This document shows positions 1-10,844 of a stretch of 64,000 bases of DNA, piece after piece. Origin of the DNA: Brevipalpus yothersi (taxonomy: Eukaryota > Arthropoda > Arachnida > Trombidiformes > Tenuipalpidae); the NCBI GenBank assembly GCA_003956705.1, contig QZCP01000102.1, positions 56,935 through 120,934 of the forward strand. Reading direction: 5' to 3'. The position numbers were made by a program, and so were the translations under genes. The first letter of the stretch is position 1; every line of letters starts with the position of its first letter. Under the pieces are notes generated by a model. It ran no database searches. It worked only from the letters and a program-made list of their open reading frames with translations, and had not been told where the DNA came from.

Positions 1-71
1 TTTGCATCTATAATCATTCCAGCAACTATGCAGTCTCCATTCATAATGATGTTTGTTTTCATTTTTCACAG

Positions 72-567
72 ATAATTGCGTTCGATGAACTGAAGACAGA
101 CTTTAAGAATCCCATTGATCAGTGTAACACTTTGAATCCTCTGGTCATACCAGAATACGCTACTCACATATTATTCAACATAGTATTTTTGGTTGCTGGA
201 GAATTTATCACTGTTCTCCTTAATATTCCTCTAATTGCTTACCATATTCATCGGTAAGTTGTCTTATGCATCCTCTATTATTTGGGTGAAGGTCACCAGG
301 AATAACCGGAACTTGCTGTATATACTGATGTCTTCTAAACTGTGCCTGTATTTTATCAGTATAATAATTTTCGTTTGTTTTTCTAGGTATGCTCATCGTC
401 CTGCTGGTATGAGAGGACCAGGACTTTATGATCCCACCACAATAATGAATAGTGACCAAATGACTCGCGTCACTCGTGAGGGTTGGTTTAAACTGGCTTT
501 CTATTTACTCTCATTTTTCTACTATCTATACGGGATGATTGTTTCTCTGATTAAAGTTGCTAATTAG
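72..567 (+). CDS. cni: Cornichon homologue, 3' part (5' end outside window)
   Basis: Exons 72-253 and 387-567, joined in frame across a GT-AG intron; the 71 bases before them end in an intron acceptor, so the start lies off the left edge. About 120 residues are visible, with the cornichon signature: IAFDELKTDFKNPIDQC, then LNPLVIPEYATH, a hydrophobic segment, NIPLIAYHIHRY, GPGLYDPTT, and a C-terminal membrane segment ending FFYYLYGMIVSLIKVAN. Cornichons are ER-to-Golgi cargo adaptors in COPII vesicles, used for TGF-alpha-type ligands in flies and AMPA receptors in vertebrates. An AATAAA lies at 662-667. The gene converges with the COA1-like gene, with 154 bases between the two stop codons. 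Confidence 0.93.
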
Positions 568-661
568 AAATTCCATTCTCAAGATTTTCCCACCACATAT
601 AAATTTATGATTTTTTCCCTTTTTTTCTCAGTCTCTATCTCTCGAAATAACTTTATCATCA

Positions 662-667
662 AATAAA
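662..667 (+). promoter_or_regulatory. AATAAA polyadenylation signal for cornichon
   Basis: Canonical hexamer about 95 bases after the cornichon stop codon and before the converging 3' end of the minus-strand neighbour. Confidence 0.5.
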
Positions 668-721
668 TCGAAAAAGACGTATTTTTTACTAGGCTTGTGT
701 TCAATATTCAATGAAAAAAGT

Positions 722-1183
722 TCAAATGCTCTCCATGAAGACTTTAGCTTCACTATCGGTTTCATTTGAGAAAATAATCAATTTCTTCTCTAGATGCTCC
801 TCAAACAGCCGTACTTCAACTCGCTTTAATGCCCATCTGTCCTCATATTTCATTCCATAAATGTTGGCAAACGCATTCTTTCGTGAGCCTTTGAATTCGA
901 TGGCAATCATGGCGCTATCATCATAGATTCTATGAATCAAGGTATCAACGAACCGAATTCGCTTGAATCTGATCGGTTCACCAATAATATTCTTGACTAT
1001 TACGTTCCTGGAGATCAAAGATTTCCCTTCGGCCACAAAATCAAACTTGTCTTCCAATGCATACTCTAGTCCGTAGATGAAATAAGCTCCTATTGCAGTT
1101 GAAATAGCGCCAGCCACAATTAGCTTGGGAAGAGCGAAAAAGTTACCCAATGATGGCAATATTCTGCTGAATCGAGTGGACAT
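722..1183 (-). CDS. COA1/TIM21-family mitochondrial inner-membrane protein
   Basis: 153 residues from the first ATG in frame (MSTRFSRIL). The N-terminus is basic and amphipathic, then comes one hydrophobic stretch (about residues 19-38) and a ~105-residue soluble domain with a conserved-looking IIGEPIRFKRIRF turn and a WALKRVEVRL strand near the end. This layout (matrix-targeting leader, one membrane helix, alpha/beta domain beginning near a GxPI turn) is that of COA1 and TIM21, which act in cytochrome oxidase assembly and inner-membrane import. The reading frame stays open upstream to an acceptor at 1235-1236 but contains no ATG. A donor at about 1317 suggests a non-coding first exon. The family call rests on layout and weak motif likeness. 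Confidence 0.5.
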   Translation of the reverse strand: MSTRFSRILPSLGNFFALPKLIVAGAISTAIGAYFIYGLEYALEDKFDFVAEGKSLISRNVIVKNIIGEPIRFKRIRFVDTLIHRIYDDSAMIAIEFKGSRKNAFANIYGMKYEDRWALKRVEVRLFEEHLEKKLIIFSNETDSEAKVFMESI

Positions 1184-1236
1184 TTCCTCCGATCCCCACA
1201 ATACCGAGCCTGATTGATCGCTTGAATCATTTACCT

Positions 1237-2375
1237 ATGTGCCAAAAATGATAAAGTTTGATGATCAAAACATAAGTTCACTTTGAGCATTCCAAACAAT
1301 TCCATGTAAAGCTTACCTTTTCCTTCAATTTTCCGGCCACACTGAACTCAATGCAAACATATCACATGATTTTTACACTAAATTCAATATGATTAGAACT
1401 ATCTCAGACTATTCAAACTCGATGATCGAGCGCAATCAAAGCATACGAATTATATCATCTGAAAGTCATTCCATGATCAACATCATGCTCTCTCGCTATC
1501 TGAATCACAACACTTGAAACATGTGAACGAAACGATGTTTAATAGCGCTATCATAAGCGCACATTTCGAATGTGAATAATCCGATTGTGTGAACTTTTTT
1601 CTTATGGTCTAAAATTTTTCTCTTTTTCAATGTGTCTCCGTATTTAATCTCTATTAGAATGATTTTGAATCGCATTCAATCGTTTTCTCTTCCCCAGAGT
1701 TTGTTTGATGACGGGATCAATACTTTCGATCGACAATCGGAATGATATGTCTTTTCCATAGCTTAAAGTTTCCATGCAAGAAAAATATGTATGGCTAACT
1801 CGAATTCTTGTCTGATTTTTCCACAACAGGATGTCTGCCCACTTCTATCAAGAGATTTTCAAAAAGAACTCTATAATTAGATTCCAAGTTGTTGAGAAAA
1901 TAATCTGATTACTGAACTATCTCTAGCGGCTGATCAGATTTGATAATTAACGGCTCCGTAGTTTACATAACTCCAGAAGCTTCGAGAGGGAGAGAGAGAT
2001 AGAGATTAATTTTTTCCATTATCATTCATGATAATAGGAGATAAAAGGAGAGAGAATTTTCTCAAAATCCCAATAATTAATACCAATGGATGAGATTAGT
2101 GATGCATTGTTCACGTGATAGCAATCGAGCGGAAATGCTTTCAGAATTATGGGATACTCATGTACAAGTGTCCTTTGATACTCTTGATATTAGATTTTTC
2201 CACTGGATTGAATCATAATAATCAGTTCGATTTCAAACTTATCCATCTACTTACCATAGTCTATGAAAAGTTTGATCATGAAAATCATCGGATCAAATTT
2301 TTTTTCTCTCTCCCTGATCATGAATTTGAAATGAGAATTTTTCTCTCTCTTCACGCGTTTGGCTCATGACAGAGG

Positions 2376-2455
<80 letters not shown>

Positions 2456-3678
2456 TAAGTTCCTTGAGAACAGCCTCCGAACAAGTCATCTTCTTTCTCA
2501 AACAGTAGCCTGTGTGCCATCATGATTTCTTACTTCTTATCTCAAGGTGAAAAAACCTTGAAAAAAAGCAGAATAAAGATGAGAGAAAACAGAGAAGATG
2601 GCTTACGAGTGATTGAAAATTCATCATGCACTTCAATCGTCCAATCGATGATAGATTCAATAGGATCAATGAGATTTCCTATCAATTATCAATTATCAGA
2701 TCATGAGTACTCGGCTTTATCTTCCCAGCTATTTGGGGAAATTTTTCTCCTCCGTCAGCAACATGTAAAATGGGATGAAAAATTTGAATAAAATAGAATT
2801 TTACAATCATCGGTGCTTTCGAAATCAGACCGATATTTTGCTTGATAAAATCAACGAAAAATGAATTGAACTGAGAACGAATTTTCAGAGGCCTCGAAGA
2901 TTACAAGATTGAGGAAATGCTTTTGAATGCTGGATTATAGCGTTACCATAGTAGTTGATCAGGATGAATTCACGGAAATGAGCCAAGGAATGCTGGTGAG
3001 AGAGAGAGAGAATGTTATGAAACTTTGCCATCGAGATTTGCCACAATATCTGAGAAGAGTATCATGATGCAGAGGAGATGCAGGAAAGAGAGTTAATGAA
3101 TTCATCTTGAGATGTCTAGTGCAAAAATATGCCAGCAAGTCTGAGGATAAGTGTTGACTATATTTCACTTCTCCTGAAATCGTCAAACCAGTTCCAATGA
3201 TAATCATGAGGCATTAAATCGTAAAGCGATGGTTCTAAAAAGTTAAATTATTCCATCGAAAAAAAAACGTATAAAATGACAAAAATTAAGGCACAACCAG
3301 TTTACGAGATATCTTTCTCTCTTCCTTGTCAATTAATAATAAAAATGATTGACCTGGAAAGGCCAAAAAAGGCCGATAAAAATGACACACACAAAGATAT
3401 GCCTAAGTATAAAGTCAAAGAAAATGATTAATATTGAGGTGTCAAAGGCTAATCACACTCGCACATCGAGAAACACAATCATGAGGAGGAGCAAAGAGAT
3501 ATGTCAAGTTATCCATATAAAAATGGTCAAACAACCTCATGACCTCTTCATTCATCTTCATTTCCATCTCCATAGTCATCTTCATCGTATCGTTGTCTAT
3601 GTTTTAATTGTTCAATTGTTTTGAGAAAATTTTCTCTATTACTTTCCATCTCTCGTGATATCAACCTAAGTGCTTCTA
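1237..3678. other. Intergenic region between divergent COA1-like and PYG genes
   Basis: Contains the probable untranslated first exon of the minus-strand gene (about 1318-1375), a long (AG)n array and AT-rich DNA. Small open frames here have no recognisable content, and those on the minus strand are translations of the (AG)n array. Confidence 0.5.
2381..2453 (+). repeat. (AG)n microsatellite, 73 bp
   Basis: Uninterrupted AG dinucleotides, about 36 units, with GA-rich flanks. It lies roughly 1.2 kb upstream of glycogen phosphorylase. Confidence 0.97.
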
Positions 3679-4047
3679 ATGAATATGCAAACCAACGAAT
3701 CAATAGACCATCACACTGTGGACCTTCGTTTCCGGCGGATTAGTGGTCGAAATGGCAATCAAGAGAATGTAAAATCTAAGAGTGATATTGGTAATGGTGG
3801 TGGTGGTGAGGTAACATTGAATCTTAACCAAGACACCGAAGATGATGATCATGATCAAGCCAATGGCAAGAGAGAGCAAAGTAATTCAAAGAGTATTCAA
3901 AGTCTCACAAGCGCAATCTCTAGACAAACGAGATCTGATCATCATAATGATGAAGGTTTTTGTATCAGTTCCACACTTGGATCGGTTGGACGTAGATTAA
4001 TTTTACTTTTTCGCCGAGTGATTTTCTTCTGGATCAAAGAGACAATC
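3679..4047 (+). other. Open in-frame N-terminal extension of glycogen phosphorylase
   Basis: 123 codons without a stop run from an ATG at 3679 straight into the canonical start at 4048; a TAA sits at 3667-3669, just before. The predicted peptide is polar and acidic (Gly run, Asp/Glu cluster, many Ser and Gln) and ends in a basic-hydrophobic stretch (LILLFRRVIFFWIKETI). It could be 5' UTR that happens to be open, or an alternative N-terminus. Confidence 0.35.
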
Positions 4048-7000
4048 ATGGCCAATGATCCAGCTAAACAGAAACAAATATCGGTCCGTGGTATCGCTGA
4101 ATTGGAAGATGTGACTGCAATCAAGAAAGCTTTCAATCGTCACCTTCACTTCACTTTGGTCAAAGATCGTAATGTGTCCGAAACAGCCGATTATTATCAA
4201 GCATTGGCACATACAACCAAAGATTTTCTAGTGTCAAGATGGCTTAGAACCCAACAGAGATACTATGAGAAAGATCCCAAGGTGAGTTTCAATCAAATAA
4301 TTCACTTCTCCAGTGATGTTGTCAAATTTTACCATCCATGTGTGATGACATTCTGGTGTCTCCTTGTCAGCATCTCGTACTGTGTCCAAGTGTATTCCAT
4401 TGAGAGAGATGCTTCTTGCTATTAGTCAACATTTTTGAATACAATTGACACTGATTTACTATGTTTATTTTACACACAGAGAGTGTACTACTTGTCTCTT
4501 GAGTACTACATTGGTCGAACTCTGTCCAATACAATGTTAAATTTGGGTATTCAAGGCTCTTGTGACGAAGCTCTCTATCAGATGGGCCTCACAATCGAGG
4601 ATCTAGAAGAGCAAGAGGAAGATGCTGGCCTCGGAAATGGTGGACTTGGACGATTAGCCGCATGTTTCCTCGATTCAATGGTATGTTTGAAATCATCTCA
4701 TTTCATGACTTACATCGTGAAAGCGAAGTGTTTTGCTTTTCTTTCATGATAATGGAAAAATATCATCTTGCTCATGATATGAACATGCATTACCATTGCT
4801 CTCCTGATATGAACAGAAGTGAACATCCGAATGATGTTCAATTAAGTTATCAAAAAGAGAGAGAATAGGTTATGGGAATATTGTAATAGACTATCTTTAC
4901 GAAACTATTCAACTCATTATTTCTTGGTAGACCATGTGAGAGACGCTTGACTGATAAGCTTGTCATTGCTAGTTTCACCCCATGAACTACTCATTGTCAC
5001 TATCAAATGCTCTCCAGTTGATTTGAAGGTAGAGAAAAATAAGAGAGAGAAAAGGAGGGAGAAAAACCATATCAGCACACTAGCCTACTTGGGGTTGGAT
5101 AGCTTGAATGGAAAGGTGTGTCATCGATGAGTTTATCAATTAAATCTCATACATAAATCTGGAAGCATGTTGTGAAGGTCTGATGAAGTTTGTCGTCGAG
5201 AAAAGAGCTTCTCTTACTCCCGCGAGAATGCTCATCAGTCAGCGACTGAGTGTTTATTTTTTTTTCTCTCTCTCTCTCTCCTTAAATAATGATAGAATAG
5301 CACTCGACATATATCTTCGTGTACATGTAATTCACACTGAGATACGGAATTCTTTGTCTTCCTACAGGCAAGTCTTGGTATCGCTGGTTATGGCTATGGA
5401 TTGCGATATGAATATGGCATTTTTAATCAACGAATTGTGAACGGTAAGCAGTGGAGTTTGAAGATTGTTGCACAAGATGAAACGACTTTTTCAAGGCTAT
5501 GAATCTTAAATTTACGAACATCATACGAGAAGACGTGTGTATGACTTGATGATATCATGAAACCTTTCGTCAAATGAATTCCATTTAACTTTGCGTATGT
5601 TTTTTTCTTGTCTTGTCGAATTTCAATTCATCAGGTGAACAAGTTGAGGAACCTGATGATTGGCTACGCTTTGGCAATCCATGGGAAAAAGCTCGACCAG
5701 AGATTGCAATACCAATCAGCTTCTATGGAAGAGTTGAGCATGATGGTGATAAAGCTAAATGGGTTGACACTCAGATCGTGTTAGCTGTTCCCTACGATTA
5801 TCCTGTCCCTGGATTCATGAACAATGTGGTCAACACTATGCGCCTCTGGTCTGCCAAGTCTCCTTTGAATTTTAATTTTAGATTTTTCAATGATGGTGAT
5901 TACATTCAAGCCGTTTTGGATCGTAATCTTGCGGAAAACATCACTCGTGTCTTGTATCCAAATGATAACAATTTTGGCGGGAAAGAACTTCGTCTGAAGC
6001 AAGAATATTTCATGGTTGCTGCAACTCTACAAGACATCATTCGTCGCTACAAAACTGGCCGAAAGGAGAAGAATGAAGAGCACAAAGGCTTTGATCTCTT
6101 CCCAGATAAGGTCGCAATACAACTCAATGATACTCACCCTGCTCTCGTGATCCCTGAATTGATGCGAATATTTGTAGACATTGAAGGGCTCGAATGGGAT
6201 AAAGCATGGAACCTTGTACAACGAACTTGCTGCTACACAAATCATACAGTCTTACCTGAAGCTTTAGAACGTTGGCCTGTCTCCTTATTTGAAACTTTAC
6301 TGCCAAGACATCTTGAAATCATCTACTCAATCAACAGTAAGCACCTTGAAGCTGTGCTCAAGAAGTGGCCAGATGATGTTGCTCGAATGGGTCGAATGTC
6401 TCTAATCGAGGAGTGGCCATGTAAACAAGTCAATATGGCCAATCTTGCCGTAATTGGGTCTCACTCTGTCAATGGTGTTGCTAGAATTCACTCAGAAATT
6501 ATTAAGAGAGATATTTTTAATGATTTTTATCAAATGACTCCAGAAAAATTCAACAACAAAACCAATGGTATCACTCCAAGGCGATGGTTACTTTTATGTA
6601 ATCCTAGTCTAGCTGACCTGATCGCTGATTATATCGGACAAGATTGGGTAATGGATTTAAGTCAGCTCAAAAAACTCAAAAAATACGTAAATGATGCCAA
6701 ATTTATTCGTGCCATACAAGTTGTGAAACAGGAGAACAAACACAAGCTTGCTGCTTTCATTGAAGAAGAATATGGAATCAAGATTGACGCTGGTTCACTC
6801 TATGACATTCAAGTTAAACGAATCCATGAGTACAAGCGACAACTTATGAACTGCCTTCACATTGCTACTCTATACAATCGAATTCGAGCTGATCCAAGTG
6901 CTCCTTTCATGCCACGAACAATCATGATCGGAGGAAAAGCGGCTCCCGGCTACCATATGGCCAAACAAATAATCAAACTCACCTGTGGAATTGCCAATGT

Positions 7001-7754
7001 TGTGAACAATGATCCGATAGTTGGTGGCAAGCTCAAAGTAGTTTACTTAGCAAATTACCGAGTATCATTTGCTGAGAAGATTATTCCTGCTGCTGACCTG
7101 TCTGAACAAATTTCAACTGCTGGAACGGAAGCTTCTGGTACTGGTAACATGAAGTTCATGCTCAATGGTGCTCTAACCATCGGAACTCTTGATGGTGCAA
7201 ATGTAGAGATGGCCGAAGAAATGGGACGTGAAAATATGTTCATTTTCGGCATGACTGTTGAAGAAGTAGAACAACTCAAGAAAAAAGGTTACAATGCGAA
7301 AGAATACTATGAAAAAATCCCAGAACTGAAAACTGTCATCGATCAGATCGATAATGGTTTCTATTCTCGAGGTGATGCATCAGTCTTCAAAGATGTGGTC
7401 AATGTTCTCATGAATCATGATAGATTCTTCGTTTTTGCCGATTTTGAGGACTACCTAAAAGCTCAAGACCTTGTCACCCAAACCTATGAGGTAATCAAAC
7501 ATGATGTTTCTCTTTTACCGTTCAGATCTCAACATTTTTTTTCTCTCTATTCCTACTAAATTTTTTAGGATCAAGAGAGATGGACTCAAATGGCAATATT
7601 GAACATAGCCTCAAGTGGAAAATTCTCTTCCGATAGGTCAATTTCAGATTACGCAAAAGAACTATGGGGTGTCCAGCCTACACTTGAAAAATTTCCTGCT
7701 CCCCATGAGCCGGTAGAAAACGGAGCTCTCAAAGGTTCTCGTGCCAAAAAGTGA
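4048..7754 (+). CDS. GlyP: Glycogen phosphorylase
   Basis: Five coding exons: 4048-4281, 4480-4680, 5368-5443, 5635-7490 and 7569-7754, giving 850 residues, the usual length. It releases glucose-1-phosphate from glycogen in the cytosol. The regulatory phosphorylation site is intact (KQISVRG, Ser12 here, matching vertebrate Ser14). Other family blocks present are DAGLGNGGLGRLAACFLDSM, NGEQVEEPDDWLR, FNDGDYIQAV and the PLP-lysine block EASGTGNMKFMLNGALTIGT. I chose the ATG at 4048 because the standard N-terminus starts here. However, the frame is open 123 codons further upstream to an ATG at 3679, so a longer isoform is possible (see findings). A polyadenylation hexamer lies at 7936-7941. Confidence 0.97.
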
Positions 7755-7935
7755 GTGATTGAGTGAAGTTGGAACTCTTCGTTGATTTTTCCGATGTGTC
7801 CTTCATCTGGTTGTGTGTGAGTGTGTATGAGTGTGTTTTCAATTCATTCTGATTCTATAAGAGACTATTGTTGGCATGGATTAATCCTTTTTGGCAATAC
7901 ACACTTCCTCCTTTTGAGAAAAATATTGAAAAAAA

Positions 7936-7941
7936 AATAAA
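7936..7941 (+). promoter_or_regulatory. AATAAA polyadenylation signal for glycogen phosphorylase
   Basis: Hexamer about 180 bases downstream of the TGA stop at 7752-7754. Confidence 0.45.
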
Positions 7942-8848
7942 TCAAGGAAATCTATGTTTCTTGTAGAGGTCCTAATCAATTTTTATAGCTTGTGCCTTAA
8001 CACTTCTTGTTGCTCGGATGTTGTTGCAAAACTTATTCGGTACAATATGTTTGCTCACTTTTTTTTAAATTGAGTGATTAGCGTATATCAATCGTTCTTC
8101 ACAAATCAAAAGTAGATTCGATTAAAAATCATCTTGCTAAAAAAAAGTTGCACCAAGACAGAATAATGTTTTTCATCGAAAAATAAAACGAACGGGTGAA
8201 GAGGATAAATTTTGAGCGATCAATTTAGCCATACCGTGCCATTCAAGACTTGTCAACCGTTAAGCATGGTTAAACTCCCTCTCTCTTTCTATTATGTGAA
8301 AATTTTCTTCTCATCTGGATGTACATTTGGCTAGCAAATGGAAAGATATTATCTTTATCACTATTCTTCTCTCTCCCTTCCCCCTTATACTGAAAAAGAT
8401 GATAAGTGATCAAAAATCCAATATTTCCGACAAAATCATCCGAGCCGCTCATCGTGATACACAGCTTGTGAGCCATTCACTCTTCCAGCCTCTTTATTAA
8501 CCCAATTGTGGTTCCAGTAGTTTTGCAGAAAAGGAAGTATCTCTCTCACGTTTGTTGCCACTACACATCGTTTGATAATCGTAAAGATTCTACCTTCCAT
8601 TAAATGCACAAATCTCTTTTCTCTCTTCTTCATGATCGTGAACGATTCGCTCATTCATAACTTTGTTACTCCATTCACCAAAAATTTGTTTGCTCATAAA
8701 GTCAATTCAAATCGTTCATTCTTATGTGTTACATATGCATTATGCGCGGTAGCTTACGAGAAGGGAGACTTTAGAGAGAGAAAATTTTTTCGAATATAAT
8801 AGAGAAAGCCAATCGGATGAGCTGATTTGCCGCCTCCAAAGTTATTCC

Positions 8849-8871
8849 ACACACACACACACACACACACA
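8849..8871 (+). repeat. (AC)n microsatellite followed by GT-rich tract
   Basis: A 23-bp AC run, then about 35 bases later a GT-rich segment (about 8906-8943). The two can pair as an imperfect inverted repeat. Confidence 0.9.
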
Positions 8872-10533
8872 AGCCGCGTCCAGGCCGCCCGCACCACCCC
8901 ACTTGGTGGTGGTTGATTGTGTGTTGCGTGTGTGTGGATGTGTGGATGCTGGTAAGGTCAAGAGCGTTCAGTGAGATAGAGAATAATCAGAAGAGAGTTC
9001 CAAGAAGGAAGCGCATAATCAAACCAAACTAAACTTCCAAAACAACGAAAGTTTGAAGACGACATGATGAGAATGAGGGAAGCAGAATCAGGAAAAGGAA
9101 GAGGAGAAAGAGAGAGATGAAGAAAGAGATGAAGAGAGAGAGAGGACAAGTGAAGGGTGAGAATGAATAGAGAGGAAACGCGCCAAGAATAGTAAGGAAG
9201 AAAGCAAAAGCCAAACAGATGAGATGAAAAGCGGAAGATAAGGAGCAATTGGATAAGACAATTCTTCCTAAAATTCTCACTTTCGTGGACCTTGATAGTG
9301 GATTACAAGTGGCTATTCATTAGTGTAACATCATCAACATTCACACACATTGATACTGAGACTTGGCCACCATTGTCAAGTGTGGAAAGTCAATGACCGT
9401 CTGATAATATATGCAGGTGAAAATGATCATAAAAGATGATGCAGATCAAGAAGAAAGTTATCGTCTCTACCGTTTCCCATCATGTCCTATTAGCTAGCCA
9501 GTCTCGGGCCGTTTTGGTTGGACATCATTAACGGAGAATTCATTTGCAGGTCGGCGGAAACCTAAATCCCGTTATTCGGAAGCTGATGTTTTTTTCGCAA
9601 TCGAGTTTTTTTCCATATGATCTGTGTGTTTAAAATTTAAATAAACGAAGGCAAACGTATGTTAGGAAGTTTGAAGCATCATCAAATTGAGAATCATAAT
9701 GATTTTTATTGCTGCTGAGTTAATAATAATAATGTTTGGCTCAAGTTGACCAGTTGCATCACCCTTAATACATATCATTATTCTTCTAACAGCTAGACAA
9801 AGACTTTGACAATTTTCATGGAGGAAGTGTAAAAAGTATTTTCTTCTAGAGTATTCTCAATTTTGATGTCCTTTCTCTTTCTTGAATTTTTCCAAATCCT
9901 AAATCGTATAGTTTTGATAGAATGCGGCGAAGAGCCAACTTGGGTGGCTTTCTGATATGGTTAGAATGAGGTGTTGAAAATTTTCCTATTGTTGATGGAA
10001 TCTACTCAAATGTTGTCTGATCTATCTGTTCAGAACAATAATTTGATGATTCAATTTAGAACATAGTATCTTATTTTAGAAAGATCAAATCAATCGATAA
10101 AGGAGAGCTATAGATTGTCCTTCTATGCAGAAGACTGATCACAAACGAGCTCTTGATTTCAAACAATTCATTTGGGTCCTTGTTAATCATTGAGCGTGTT
10201 GACACAATACTGACTGCTAATTCAGTTAACTAAAAAGTTTTGAAACTTGAGCTCAATATTCAATCCAATGAATTTGTGAGGTGCTCGATCATCATTGGGG
10301 TGCTTCTTCAGAGCATTTTCTCTCTCTCTCTCTCCCATACTAACTTGCTCCTAATCGAAAATGCTCATTCGTGAAAGCGGAAAAATAAGCCAGCATATGC
10401 AATTGAAATTCAATTCCTTCGTCTTTCGAGCATAAAGCGAGTCATTATAGTCACTTTTTGTGTACAAAAAAAGAGTGAGTAGAGAAAGAAAGAGAGAGGA
10501 AGGGCGAAGATGAGGATGGGGAGGCAATAAAGA

Positions 10534-10535
<2 letters not shown>

Positions 10536-10584
<49 letters not shown>
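10536..10584 (+). repeat. (AG)n microsatellite, 49 bp
   Basis: Uninterrupted AG repeat about 260 bases upstream of the Spätzle-like start codon, inside a longer purine-rich stretch. Confidence 0.96.
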
Positions 10585-10587
<3 letters not shown>

Positions 10588-10844
10588 GAAAAGAATGAAA
10601 GATGCAAGGAGAGATCAGTTCAGAACAGGTTAAAGGTAATGATCATCATCGCCAACAACTTTTCATGTCATTTTGAAAGTTTTCAACTTCTCAACACTAT
10701 GTAGTGATAATGTGACAAGTTTTCTAGCTACTGAATTTTGCCATGTTTGACTATTATGTCGTTTCTAGGGTAAAAAGAACTTTACGTTATTTTTGACCAT
10801 GATTTGAGAATTTTTTCTCAGTCGATTTCAGGAGTGGACTGTTC

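Larger units (their letters stand above)
7755..10844. other. Intergenic region and probable 5' UTR of the Spätzle-like gene
   Basis: No coding sequence recognised. Holds the phosphorylase 3' UTR, an (AC)n tract, a purine-rich stretch around 9060-9200 and an (AG)n array close to the next gene. A possible splice acceptor (TTTCAGG, 10826-10832) just before the next ATG suggests a spliced 5' UTR. Confidence 0.5.

Noticed and set aside
2293..2523. Minus-strand frame encoding a Ser-Leu repeat protein
   Set aside because: It is a translation of the (AG)n array; composition is purely repeat-driven.
8958..9280. Two overlapping minus-strand frames rich in Leu/Ser/Phe near 9 kb
   Set aside because: Both come from a purine-rich plus strand; hydrophobic look is a by-product of TC-rich codons, and two frames are open at once.
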